This document shows positions 48,037 to 57,294 of a stretch of 64,000 nt of DNA, piece after piece (positions within the stretch are counted from its first letter, which is position 1; every line of letters begins with the position of its first letter). The stretch lies in contig NZ_LLXX01000153.1 of NCBI RefSeq assembly GCF_001440405.1, positions 68,623 to 132,622 on the forward strand. Direction: 5' to 3'. Below the pieces are notes generated by a model. It did no database searches, was not told the DNA's origin, and worked only from the letters and a program-made list of their open reading frames with translations. Position numbers and translations under genes: made by a program. The stretch comes from Bradyrhizobium valentinum. Lineage in GTDB: Bacteria > Pseudomonadota > Alphaproteobacteria > Rhizobiales > Xanthobacteraceae.

Positions 48037-49338
48037 GTGATCGAAGAGAGGTTCGATGCCATCGTGGTTGGCGCCGGAATGGCCGGCAACGCGGCGGCGC
48101 TGACCATGGCCAAGCGTGGCATGAAGGTGCTGCAGCTCGAGCGCGGCGAATATTCCGGATCAAAGAACGTGCAGACTGCCATCCTTGATGCGGACATCGT
48201 GGAACAGCTGACCCCCGATTTCCGCGAGGACGCGCCGCTCGAGCGCCGCCTTGTCGAGCAGCGCTTTTGGTTAATGGATAGGCGCTCCCATGTCGGACTG
48301 CGCTACCGTTTCAACGACTGCAACGACGAGCGACCGAACCGGTATATCGTTATCCGCGCCCTATTCGATAAATGGTTCTCCCGGAAGGTGAGGGAGGCCG
48401 GCGCCACCATCTTGTACCAGACTACAGTTACGGAGCTGGCGCAGAACCGCCGCGGCCGCGTCATTGGTGTGCGTACCGACCGCCAGGACGGCATAATCCA
48501 CGCCGATGTAGTGGTGCTCGCCGAGGGCGTCAATGGCTTGCTCGGGACGTGTGCGGGCTTGCGCGAGCGGCCGACGCCCGACCAGGTTGCGCTGCAGGTC
48601 AAGGAAATGCACCTTTTGCCGCGCGAGACCATCGAAGCCCGTTTCAATCTCAAGCGCGACGAAGGGATCGTGATCGAGGCCGCCGGCTCCATCTCGCGCG
48701 GCATGACCGTCATGGGTTTCATCTGTGCGAATAGGGAGTGCATCTCACTCGGCATCGGCTGCCTCGTCTCCGATCTCCAGCGAACGGGCGAAACGCCTTA
48801 CGCGCTACTCAATCGCTTCAAGCGTCATCCGTCGGTGGTGCCGCTAATCAACGGCTCAGAGCTCAAGGAATATTCCGCGCACCTCATCGCGAAACGCGGC
48901 TACAACACCATACCCCAGCTCTGCGGCAAGGGCTGGGTGGTGGTCGGGGATGCCGCCGAACTCAATAATACCAGCCATCGTGGGCCTCTGAACGTTGCGA
49001 TGATCTCTGGACGAATTGCCGCGGAAGCAATCTTCCGTGTGAAGTCGCGCGGCGGTCGCAGCACGTCGAACAGTTTTTCACTATACAAGAAGATGCTGAA
49101 TGAGTCGTATGAGGATCTGAAAAAATACAAGGATATGCCGGCGCTGATGCACACCCAGCCGGACAACTTTCTCCTCACCCATCCGCAGCTCGTCTCGAAG
49201 GCAATCCTGAACTTCGCGCGCATCGGTGGCAGGCCAAAGGCGGGGGAGAAGCAGTCGGACTCAAAATCCTTTGGCGATGTGTGGTCATGGACCGGACTCT
49301 TCGGCAATGGCTTCCGCTTACCGCGCGCCTGGCGCTGA
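48037..49338 (+). CDS. fixC: FixC-like flavoprotein dehydrogenase, diverged copy
   Basis: 433 residues from a GTG at 48037, with AAAGGAGAGG upstream. The FAD-binding Rossmann motif [20 protein letters not shown] is kept and the size is normal. The region before the second FAD motif reads [20 protein letters not shown], where I remember AAQLNNAVHREGSN in FixC, so it has drifted. No fixX follows. FixC passes electrons from the FixAB flavoprotein to quinone. The intact frame but altered conserved sites, next to a dead fixB, suggest a redundant copy losing function. Confidence 0.75.
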   Translation: MIEERFDAIVVGAGMAGNAAALTMAKRGMKVLQLERGEYSGSKNVQTAILDADIVEQLTPDFREDAPLERRLVEQRFWLMDRRSHVGLRYRFNDCNDERPNRYIVIRALFDKWFSRKVREAGATILYQTTVTELAQNRRGRVIGVRTDRQDGIIHADVVVLAEGVNGLLGTCAGLRERPTPDQVALQVKEMHLLPRETIEARFNLKRDEGIVIEAAGSISRGMTVMGFICANRECISLGIGCLVSDLQRTGETPYALLNRFKRHPSVVPLINGSELKEYSAHLIAKRGYNTIPQLCGKGWVVVGDAAELNNTSHRGPLNVAMISGRIAAEAIFRVKSRGGRSTSNSFSLYKKMLNESYEDLKKYKDMPALMHTQPDNFLLTHPQLVSKAILNFARIGGRPKAGEKQSDSKSFGDVWSWTGLFGNGFRLPRAWR

Positions 49339-50430
49339 ATCAGCACTAGCTCAAGCGAAAACATGGGAGCCAGAAATGTGAACTTCGAGCATTCGATGCG
49401 CGTAAAGAACTAGCTGTTCTATAGCCCGTTATTTGGCCGACGTCCCACCTGCCTACATCAAGGGGGCGGCCCGACGAGAGCCCGTTACTGCAGTTAGTCG
49501 TTCATGCTGAAAGCTGTTGCCGCGCCAATACGAGTCGAACACCATGCCGAGACTACCGTTGACGGTCGCGTCGAATGCGGCCCTGTTGGCTCATCGGCGA
49601 GCCGCCCGCGACATCGAATGGAGCCCAGCGACACGGCGGCTATGGCGAGCTATTCAAGTTTCGGTGACGATTGGGCAGCTGCTATGGTGCCTAACAAGGA
49701 CCTTCATTGGTTCGATCCATCTGGCCGGCGCACTGCAATCCCGCTCCCTCCGTTGCGCCGTTTCGGCTGGTGAAGCTAAAAAGATGTTTAGCCCAAGTGT
49801 TCGCCAGAAATGGTCAATGTCCTTATTCGGGAGCTGTTTGGCTGTTCTGCTGAATTGCTGGAGCGTATGATCGGGCAATTCATCGTCGCTTGAACGGGAA
49901 GCGAAGAGGAGCGAACAGCTACGAATATGTTTGCCTGTTCAGCTGCCATTACAACCACCGTGCTCGGCATTGTTGGCATGGCCGTGGCTCTTCAATAAGC
50001 AGGCGAGGTTGAGAGATTTGGCCGAGCTGAAAGAAGCTCCATGATCTTAAGCCCTCTAACCTGAATACGGCGCGGTTAGAGCACTTTACACTTCGATGAT
50101 CATAGATGCAGAGCGACGGAGTTTTTCTCATTTCGACTCTGGATCAAGCGAGCATAGCGGAAACGCTTATCATGTGGCGGACCCACTCTGGTGATCATTC
50201 TGGTGGAGGCGCAGATCACTACTGATCATGTGTAAGAGCTAGATCGGACACAGCTCTCGTTGTCGAGGCGCACCTTTCGTTAATGAAGTAGTCGGCCGTA
50301 CTCCCGCCCTCGGCTGGCAACGAATGCTGGCAGGGGCACCGAACAAGGAGCCAAGGAGCACGCGATGTCGCCGAAGCTCGATGCTCCGCCCAGTCAGCGG
50401 TTCGGACCGCTGGCCAGTGCGGTGTGGCTT
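49339..50430. other. Gene-free or decayed stretch downstream of fixC
   Basis: About 1.1 kb with short frames only and stop codons in all frames; none has recognisable motifs. Probably decayed sequence. Confidence 0.45.
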
Positions 50431-50449
50431 GCACGCCTAAAACGCTGTT

Positions 50450-50960
50450 GGGCCGCTCAGGCCGCGACGGCTTCGCAACTCTCGATGGCTTGAGGGACCC
50501 GGGATAGAAGTGAGTGCCGCGATGATGCCGAGGACGGCTGCGAACATCAACCAAAAGCGAGTAAGCCTTGTCATCGGTCCGTTGATCAGCCAATTCGAGG
50601 CCAGTGGCGTAAAGGTGCCGAACAAGGCGGACGCGAGCGTGAAGGCCAGGGAGAAGCAGGTTGTGCCCATATGCTTCGGCACGATCTCGACCGGAGCGCC
50701 CAGCATAGTGCCGGTATAGATGCCGAAGTAAAAACGAGAACATCATCGCCGGCACGAGCATCTCGCCGAACGTAGGGGCGCTTACCAGCCAGTGCTATGC
50801 CGGATAAGCGGTCACTAACGCAAGGCCGGCAATGGCTAGCAGAACCGGACTTGCGGCCGATTCGGTCAGAGACGGCGACGCCCTCATTAGATTCCATATA
50901 AAGTTCGTCACGGCGACCAAAAGCGCCACCAAGAGCGAGTCTTGTAAGGACAGCTTTCAA
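50450..50960 (-). pseudogene. MFS transporter (metabolite:H+ symporter type) fragment
   Basis: On the minus strand pieces in several frames read VSDRIGRKS (the MFS loop motif), LLAIAGLALVTAYPA, LGAPVEIVPKHMGTTCFSLA and FTLASALFGTFTPLASNWLI. The pieces follow the order of an MHS-family transporter C-terminal half. There are several frameshifts and stops; the N-terminal half would be to the right, where an IS element lies. Confidence 0.6.
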
Positions 50961-50998
50961 CACGTTCTTGCCGAATGTGGGCGCGTAAACTCTCCGGT

Positions 50999-52243
50999 TG
51001 TAAAAATCTCGACTTAATCAGACAGAATGGTTTGGACTGGTGGGGAATGGAGCTGCGGGGCGAGCGGGAGCGCTCACCCGAACTGGCGCTTCCGCGCTGC
51101 CCCGCAGCGTCTCACACAGGAGATGCAACCATGACACAAGAGCAGAAAGTCATTCGCGCGAAGGTCGGGGTGTTGGAACTGGCCAAGCAGTTGGGCAATG
51201 TCAGCCAGCCTGCCAGATGATGGGATATAGTCGCGACAGCTTCTACCGGTTCAAGGAACTGTACGACAAAGGCGGCGAGCTGGCGCTTGCCGAGATCAGC
51301 CGGAAGAAGCCGATCCTCAAGAACCGTGTCGCGCCTGAGATCGAAGCGGCAGTGGTGGCGCTGGCGATCGAACAGCCGACCTGGGGCCAGGTGCGTGTTT
51401 CTAACGAGTTGAAGAAACAGGGCTTGTCGATCTCGCCCGTTCGGTGTGCGGGGCGTCTGGTTGCGCCACGATCTGGCGAACACCAAGACGCGGCTCAAGG
51501 CGCTCGAAGCCAGGATGGCAAAGCAGGGCTTTGTCCTCACCGAAGCCCAGGTCGTGGCGCTGGAGAAAGCCAAGACCGAGAAGGAGGTCCACGGCGAGTT
51601 CGAGAGCGAATGTCCCGGCTATTGCGGCGCCCAGGACACCTTCTATGTCGGCAACATGAAGGGCGTGGGCCGCATCTATCAGCAGACCTTCATCGATACC
51701 TACACCAAGGTGGTCTTCGCCAAGCTCTACGACCGCAAGACGCCAATCACCGCGGCGGAGATGCTGAACGATCGGGTGCTGCCGTTCTTCGAACAGCACG
51801 GTATTGTACTGTGCCGGGTGCTGACGGATCGTGGCACCGAGTATTGCGGCAACCCCGAGCATCACGACTACGAGCTCTATCTCGCCGTCGAGGACATCGA
51901 TCATACGCGGAGCAAGACCAAGAGCCCGCAGACCAACGGAATCTGCGAGCGCTTCCATCGAACCGCGCTCGATGAGTTCTATCGTGTGGCGTTCCGCAAG
52001 AAGATCTATCGAGCCATCGACGAGCTGCAGAATGATCTCGATGTTTGGGTGACGGCGTACAACGAAACGCGCCCGCATCAGGGACGATGGTGCTATGGAA
52101 AAACACCGATGCAAACCTTCCTTGACGCGCTGCCCATTGCGAGGGAGAAATTGTTGCCGGCCGCGTAGCGCCGGACACAAATCTTCGTCGGACACCCACC
52201 ACGACGAAGAGCCAGTCGTCAGGTCAAGTGCATACTTTTACAC
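50999..52243 (+). mobile_element. IS481-like insertion sequence, decayed
   Basis: The ends are imperfect inverted repeats: TGTAAAAATCTCGACTT at 50999 and the complement of TGTAAAAGTATGCACTT ending at 52243. The transposase inside has two frame breaks. The element lies at the N-terminal side of the transporter pseudogene and may have caused its disruption. Confidence 0.65.
51131..52168 (+). pseudogene. IS481-like DDE transposase, two frameshifts
   Basis: Three successive frames hold one protein: MTQEQKVIRAKVGVLELAKQ (from 51131), MGYSRDSFYRFKELYDKGGE, and, after a break near 51,440, [20 protein letters not shown] to the end at 52168. The integrase core has [20 protein letters not shown] and [20 protein letters not shown], and the last Glu in [11 protein letters not shown]. 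With two breaks it is inactive. Confidence 0.75.
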
Positions 52244-52601
52244 CGGTCCGTGCATCAGCGACGCGCCGGTCTGATCGAGCAGGCTCTTGATCGCCTCGCT
52301 CCTGCGCTTCAGGTCGTCGCGGTCGGCGTTCGCCTTGGCGAGCTGACGGCGCAGGCTATCGTTCTCGAATTAGATGATGCCCTCGTTGTGCCTCAAAGCC
52401 TCGTTCTCCGAACGCAGGTGCGAAGTCGGTGGGTCAGATCGCAAACCCGCCCATCGCAAGCGAGAAGAGCATGATGCCACGATGAAGGAGCCCGACGCCG
52501 CGGTCGAATTCGCGTGGGTCGAGCTCGTCATGTTTCCTCCATTTGAACTCTTCAAAACATTACTCCGGTTAAGGTCGTCCACATTCGCAGAGCTTGAGTG
52601 T
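52244..52601 (-). other. Remnant of a coiled-coil protein frame
   Basis: On the minus strand ENDSLRRQLAKANADRDDLK, then RRSEAIKSLLDQTG, is a clear coiled-coil fragment at 52,250-52,370. It is separated by a stop from an upstream frame (LRSENEALRHNEGI). Family unknown; the gene is broken. Confidence 0.35.
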
Positions 52602-53039
52602 TCAGACAGGAAAGGGCGCGCACCTGAAGTTAGGTAGCTCACGATGTCCCTTGCTTAGGTCAAAATCGACCGTGATGTCGCGTAGGCTGACCCTAAGTCG
52701 CCTTGCGTTCCGTAAGCGCTCGACTGCTTCATTGGCGTCCAATTGCCAAATCCAGAGATAGCGACCGTCCTGGCTTACCCCGGCATTGCGCCGTATTATC
52801 GGACCATCGTCTAGCCTGTAGCTCACGTCAATCCCTGCCGAGCCAATGCGCATGTCGAACTCCAGGACAGGCATTGCCTCGCCGTTGATGCAACCGACGT
52901 ACAGCGTCGCGCCAACGCTGCGCAGTTCTGCTAAGATCTCGGTGCGTTCCGGGCGGCTTTTGAACTGGTGGATTTCCCAGCCAAATGCCGGAGATACAAT
53001 GGTGGCGCTAAGCGCAATGAGCAGAGCGTGTTTCTTCAT
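52602..53039 (-). CDS. Secreted hypothetical protein, last gene of the peptide-exporter operon
   Basis: 145 residues with a Sec signal peptide (KKHALLIALSATIVSPAFGW, cleavage near 20). The mature part is beta-rich (RSVGATLYVGCINGEAMPVL, GRYLWIWQLDANEAVERLRN) with two cysteines (VGCING, FRCAPFPV) that could pair in the periplasm. It starts 80 bases after the ABC exporter gene on the same strand, so it is probably co-transcribed. It may be an immunity, chaperone or accessory protein, but no family was recognised and the role is open. Confidence 0.6.
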   Translation of the reverse strand: MKKHALLIALSATIVSPAFGWEIHQFKSRPERTEILAELRSVGATLYVGCINGEAMPVLEFDMRIGSAGIDVSYRLDDGPIIRRNAGVSQDGRYLWIWQLDANEAVERLRNARRLRVSLRDITVDFDLSKGHRELPNFRCAPFPV

Positions 53040-53119
53040 TTGATGCTTTCTAGTACGAAGCGAGTGTGGGTTCGATCACATGGTGTGTTCATTCTGCCGA
53101 TCAGCCATCATCGACAACT

Positions 53120-55273
53120 TTAGCTGCCTCCGGTTTGCGTCCACCACAAGCGAGCGTAAGCGCCTTCTCCCAGCAGATCAGTATGCTTGCCCTCTGCAAC
53201 GATCCGCCCCTTATCTAAGACGACGATCTTGTCGGCACCACAGATGGTGCTGAGTCGGTGAGAGATGACCACGATGGTCTTCCCGGCACGGCGCAAATCC
53301 TCAATCAGCCGGTGAACAGTGGCTTCGGCAACGGAGTCGAGAGAGGAGGTCGGCTCGTCAAGGATCAGGATCTCCGGATCCCGGTACAGAGCTCGGGCCA
53401 GCGAAAGACGCTGCTTCTCGCCGCCAGAGAGCCGTACGCCGTTTTCGCCCAGATAGGCCTGCAAGCCTCCGGACCAATGCTCGATCACCTCCCGCAGCCC
53501 AGTTTGATCGCAGATTTTCATGATCCTGTCGATCTCCGGCTCGAACTCGCCAAGCGCGATGTTCTCGATCACCGAGCCTGAGAACACGTCCGTCGTTTGC
53601 GGTACTGCAGCAATAATCTTACGCAGGGATACGGTCGAGAGGTCTTTGAGGTCATACGGCCCGATCCGAATGCGCCCACTCTCGAGGGGGTAGACGTTCT
53701 GCAGCAGCGCTGCAAGGGAGCTCTTGCCCGAGCCGCTTTCTCCCACCACGGCCGTCATTTCGCCTCGACGAAAGGTGACGCTGAGATCTTGAAAGAGCTT
53801 CGGCTGTGCGCCATGGCGGAACGTGACGTTCTCCAAGCGGATATCACCAAGCTCTGATTTGGTGGCATCAATGCCGCCGCCGTGTGCGGGCTCAAGGTCG
53901 AAGATCTCGAACAGGCGATCCGCGGCGATAAAGGCGTCCTGAACGATTCTGTTGGTTTGGATCAGGTTGGCGACAGGCCGGGTGATATAGCCGAGCAGCG
54001 CGTAGCAGGAGAGTAATTCACCCGGAGTGACGGCCTGATCCAGAACAAGCGTCGTACCAAACCACATTAGCACGATTGTGAACAGAGTTGAGAGGAAACT
54101 TGAGGCATTGTCTCCGACGATCGAGATGAGGCCGGAGCTGTAGACCGAGTGCAGGGTCTTGACGAAGCGAGTTTCCATCCTAAGGCAAGCGAAGCTCTCC
54201 ACACCGAATGTCTTGATCGTGGAAACAGCTCCGAGCGATTCAACCAATTGCGCTTCCAGATCGGCGGCATTCTCCATGATCGCGCGCTGGCGCTTCCTAT
54301 TCAGCCGGTTAATGGTCCAATAGATTAAGACGTATAGTGGGATGGAGATAGCCACGACCACAGCGATCTTCCACGAGTAGATGAACATCAGCCCGAAGGA
54401 GAACAGTATCACTAGCACATTGACGAAAATGGTGATGGAGACGTCGTTCAGGAAGCTCCTGATTTTCACCGCGTCGTTCATCCGGGAGACGATTTCTCCC
54501 ATGCGCATGCTATCGAAGAACTTTTGTGGTAAGCTTAGGATGTGATTGTAGTAGCCGAGGATCAAGCAGACATCGATCTTCTGCCCTGTCTGCAGGACTA
54601 GCCGGTTTCTGAGGAGATTGATTAAGATCTGTGGCACCAGGATCAGCAGCATCGCGACGCTCATTAGATTTAGCAAATTGCGGTTGCCCGCTGTGATCAC
54701 GTGATCGACGATCTTCTGGACATAAATGGCCGTCGAGAGGCCAAGAAGGGTGGTTACCAGTGCGCCGACGAGAGCCTGCGTCAGCGCCGCTTTGTGTGAC
54801 GCAAGCAGTCGGGCGAAGCGGAGAAGAGGTGAGGTGGTCTCGTCGCGGCGCTTGAAGGTGTCTGCCGGAACCAGGAGCACCAGGACGCCAGTCCATTGCC
54901 TCTTGAATTCTTCATGCGACAGCTTGCGGATTTCGCCATACGCCGGGTCCATGACGGTGACCCACCTCGCATCGATCGCCTGGACGACTACGAAGTGGTG
55001 CAGGACTTCCTTGACGATCACATGCGCGACGGCGGGCTTGGGGATCTTGTACAAGCTGTCGAAGCCACCCTTGACGCCCTTGGCAATGAAGCCCAGCTTT
55101 TGAGCCGCTTGCAGGAGACCCGACACCGTGGTGCCCGATCGGTCGGTCGAAGCATACTGGCGGATGCGAGACAATGGCAACTTGTAACCATAGAAGGCTG
55201 CAACGGAAGCAAGGCTGGCAGCCCCGCAATCGGTGATGTCGCGCTGCTTGAATTTGATGATCTGACCCGACAT
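53120..55273 (-). CDS. C39-peptidase ABC exporter for double-glycine peptides
   Basis: 717 residues. N-terminal C39 cysteine peptidase: catalytic Cys16 in DITDCGAASL, the His in LHHFVVVQ and the Asp in VMDPAYG. A six-helix membrane domain (QALVGALVTTLLGLSTAIYV, FVNVLVILFSFGLMFIYSW) and an ATPase domain with VVGESGSGKSS, RLSGGEKQRLSLARAL and ILILDEPTSSLDS follow. Such transporters cleave leaders after Gly-Gly and export the mature peptide, together with an HlyD-type adaptor. It lies 32 bases after that adaptor gene and downstream of two double-glycine peptide genes. All catalytic residues are present. Confidence 0.92.
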   Translation of the reverse strand: MSGQIIKFKQRDITDCGAASLASVAAFYGYKLPLSRIRQYASTDRSGTTVSGLLQAAQKLGFIAKGVKGGFDSLYKIPKPAVAHVIVKEVLHHFVVVQAIDARWVTVMDPAYGEIRKLSHEEFKRQWTGVLVLLVPADTFKRRDETTSPLLRFARLLASHKAALTQALVGALVTTLLGLSTAIYVQKIVDHVITAGNRNLLNLMSVAMLLILVPQILINLLRNRLVLQTGQKIDVCLILGYYNHILSLPQKFFDSMRMGEIVSRMNDAVKIRSFLNDVSITIFVNVLVILFSFGLMFIYSWKIAVVVAISIPLYVLIYWTINRLNRKRQRAIMENAADLEAQLVESLGAVSTIKTFGVESFACLRMETRFVKTLHSVYSSGLISIVGDNASSFLSTLFTIVLMWFGTTLVLDQAVTPGELLSCYALLGYITRPVANLIQTNRIVQDAFIAADRLFEIFDLEPAHGGGIDATKSELGDIRLENVTFRHGAQPKLFQDLSVTFRRGEMTAVVGESGSGKSSLAALLQNVYPLESGRIRIGPYDLKDLSTVSLRKIIAAVPQTTDVFSGSVIENIALGEFEPEIDRIMKICDQTGLREVIEHWSGGLQAYLGENGVRLSGGEKQRLSLARALYRDPEILILDEPTSSLDSVAEATVHRLIEDLRRAGKTIVVISHRLSTICGADKIVVLDKGRIVAEGKHTDLLGEGAYARLWWTQTGGS

Positions 55274-55305
55274 GGCGGCTCACTCGCTCTTTGGAAAATA
55301 GATAA

Positions 55306-56469
55306 TTAGCGAGCCGCCAGGAGCGGGTTGAGCCATTCGTCGATCTCGCTGTAGAGGAGCTGCAGGAGAGTGCGCTCCGCCACGAGGAAGCGGGCTCGCA
55401 CGGTCATGCCTTTCCTCAGATGACCAATGATCCCGTTTGTGAGTTCGAGGTAACTGCGAGAGAGCGCGCAGCGGACCTTGAAGACCGGGTTCTTGTCCTG
55501 CAGGGTGAAATCATGCGCCACGTCTAGTACTGTCGCGTCGATCACACCCCATTGATTGTAGTTGAATGCTTCGACCTGGAGCCGCACCGCCTGGCCCGGT
55601 TGCACGAAGCCGATGTCTTTGGGCGAAACGTAGATTTCCGCCACCAGTTCGCGGTCGGGCGAGACCCAACCGACAGTTTGCCCCGCCTGGACGTAGCTGC
55701 CGGGGGTGAGGCCGGTGAATTGCTCGAGAGCGCCTGATACGGGAGCGCGAATGCGGGTCAGATCGCGTTCGTTCTCGAGTTGATGCAAGCTGGCTGTGAG
55801 TTCCTGGAGGCGGAGGTTAGTATCGAAAAGCTGCTGATTCCATTCGGCGGATTTGCTCGAGGCGAGGGTCTCGCCTTTCACCTCGAGGCTCTGGAGAGCG
55901 TAAGCCGTTTCATCGACCGTCTTTGCGGGTGCTGCAGAAACCGAGACGAGACGCTGAGCACGTTTGAGTTCTACCGCGGCATTGCTGCGGGCATATTGGT
56001 TCTCCCGCAACAAGTTGAGAAAATGCAGCCGCTCGGCCGTGGCGGACTCGGTCCGGAGGCGGATGGGGGCATCCGCCTGCGCGCCGGAAGAGATAAGGGT
56101 CTGGAGGTCAGTGGCACGATCGCTCCTCACACGGATTTCGCCTGAAAGCGCACCGATCTTTTCCTCAAGGACCTTATCATCGAGAGCGAGGATTTCTCGG
56201 CCTTGTGCAACGAGATCGTTCTCAAAGGCAAGAACACGAGAGATGCGTCCGGACACGGGCGCGATCAGAGGAGTCTTCTCGATGACGGGACGAATGGTGC
56301 CGGCACTTTGAACAGACAGCGTCACGGTGATGACTGGCAGCGACACCAACGCCGCAACGACAGACAACACAACGATCTTGTAGATCGCCAAAGATCGTCC
56401 TGACTCTCGCGACAAGATGCTCTCTGCAGTGTAGCTGACCATTTCCGGAGGCAGTAAGACATCAGTCAT
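55306..56469 (-). CDS. HlyD-family membrane fusion protein
   Basis: 387 residues. One N-terminal membrane anchor (LAIYKIVVLSVVAALVSLPV), a barrel-sandwich start (PVSGRISRVLAFENDLVAQG), a long helical hairpin (LRLQELTASLHQLENERDLT) and a beta-barrel (VGWVSPDRELVAEIYVSPKD). It links the inner-membrane C39 ABC exporter to an outer-membrane channel such as TolC, which is not in this window. 113 bases downstream of the first peptide gene and 32 upstream of the exporter gene. Confidence 0.9.
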   Translation of the reverse strand: MTDVLLPPEMVSYTAESILSRESGRSLAIYKIVVLSVVAALVSLPVITVTLSVQSAGTIRPVIEKTPLIAPVSGRISRVLAFENDLVAQGREILALDDKVLEEKIGALSGEIRVRSDRATDLQTLISSGAQADAPIRLRTESATAERLHFLNLLRENQYARSNAAVELKRAQRLVSVSAAPAKTVDETAYALQSLEVKGETLASSKSAEWNQQLFDTNLRLQELTASLHQLENERDLTRIRAPVSGALEQFTGLTPGSYVQAGQTVGWVSPDRELVAEIYVSPKDIGFVQPGQAVRLQVEAFNYNQWGVIDATVLDVAHDFTLQDKNPVFKVRCALSRSYLELTNGIIGHLRKGMTVRARFLVAERTLLQLLYSEIDEWLNPLLAAR

Positions 56470-56581
56470 AATAGTTGTGTCACGGTTTTTATGATGATTA
56501 GCGCTTCCAAACGACTAATCTGGATTGAGCGACGCACGGGGAGTGTGCGCCACCCATTGTTCTCAGACCCGAAAGCCGCCA

Positions 56582-56722
56582 CTAACGCATTATCTCCCAT
56601 GCAGTTACAGCTGCGAACGTAGTTGCAACAACTGCTGCAAGTAATTCGAGAACCCACCCTCCCGGAGCTGCGGCTGCTTCTTCAGCTTCGGTTACATCAT
56701 GCGCTGACATATCGGCCTTCAT
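56582..56722 (-). CDS. Double-glycine leader peptide 1 (46 aa, hydrophobic core)
   Basis: Starts at the ATG at 56722 with GAGGAG seven bases upstream. The leader of 22 residues, MKADMSAHDVTEAEEAAAAP plus GG, ends in the Gly-Gly recognised by C39 peptidases. The predicted core is 24 residues (WVLELLAAVVATTFAAVTAW, then EIMR), a single hydrophobic helix with two Trp, like pore-forming or two-peptide bacteriocins. It lies 113 bases before the HlyD-type gene. The leader resembles that of peptide 2 (MSA-x-VTE), which supports a shared exporter. Activity and target are unknown. Confidence 0.72.
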   Translation of the reverse strand: MKADMSAHDVTEAEEAAAAPGGWVLELLAAVVATTFAAVTAWEIMR

Positions 56723-56914
56723 TATTGTCTCCTCGTCCAGATGTGGAATACTAGGTGGTGCCGGTCTGCCGATTGTTCGGCAGCCCGGAAAGAGAGAGGT
56801 CAAAGAATTGTGTGATTGCGCCCGGCTGCGGCCGCGACAGAGACGTTGAACGGAAATTCTAAACGTCTGCTAGCGCGCGAAAATCGTTCGTGCCGCACGA
56901 CGGAATGCATAAGA

Positions 56915-56962
56915 GAGCCTGCCTAGCGCCGCGGATAGGTTATCCGCGTCGTAGACAGGCTC
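56915..56962 (-). promoter_or_regulatory. Nested inverted repeat between the two peptide genes
   Basis: Outer arms GAGCCTGCCTA (56915-56925) and TAGACAGGCTC (56952-56962) pair with one G-U/mismatch, and inner arms CGCGGATA (56930-56937) and TATCCGCG (56941-56948) pair perfectly around a 3-base loop. It starts 11 bases after the stop of peptide 2. No long U-run follows, so it looks like an attenuator or an RNA-stabilising hairpin rather than a full terminator. Confidence 0.6.
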
Positions 56963-56972
56963 GTAGGCACTC

Positions 56973-57131
56973 TTACGCTACCGGTGCCGGGCACCCGAAG
57001 ATAATGTCATAGCTGCCATCGGGGAAGTCCACGATAACGACGTCGCAGCGGCAGGCTTCGCCTCCCGAAGCCGCAGATGCTTCTTCAGGGGTCAACTCGG
57101 TCACGGCATAAGCTGACATATCGCTTCTCAA
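56973..57131 (-). CDS. Double-glycine leader peptide 2 (52 aa, three-Cys core)
   Basis: A TTG start at 57131 is chosen because AAGGAG sits six bases upstream; the ATG at 57119 would be 18 bases from it. The leader of 24 residues contains YAVTELTPEEASAASGG, with hydrophobic residues at -15, -12, -7 and -4 from the Gly-Gly, the canonical double-glycine pattern. The predicted core is 28 residues, starting EACRCDVVIVDFPDGSYDII and ending FGCPAPVA, with three cysteines. First gene of the operon. Too short for usual gene callers. It could be a bacteriocin-like or signalling peptide. Confidence 0.72.
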   Translation of the reverse strand: MRSDMSAYAVTELTPEEASAASGGEACRCDVVIVDFPDGSYDIIFGCPAPVA

Positions 57132-57197
57132 TGTGTTCTCCTTTTCAAGATCAGTCAGTGTGGCCGGTCAGCAAATGCTGACAGGCGGCGTGGGAAG

Positions 57198-57213
57198 TTC
57201 AAGTCTCGTGCCA
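57198..57213 (-). promoter_or_regulatory. Near-consensus sigma-54 promoter of the peptide operon
   Basis: On the minus strand TGGCACGAGACTTGAA. The -24 half TGGCACG is perfect and the spacing to the -12 element is 10 bases, but the -12 dinucleotide is GA instead of GC. It lies about 70 bp before the peptide 2 start and about 80 bp downstream of a TGT-N10-ACA site. Confidence 0.5.
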
Positions 57214-57294
57214 ACCGCGCAGGAACGGCAAAAAAATCTGCACGCTCTTTCAAGTACTTAAGTGGGCGTGTGCGGCAGACCGCTCGAACATCAC

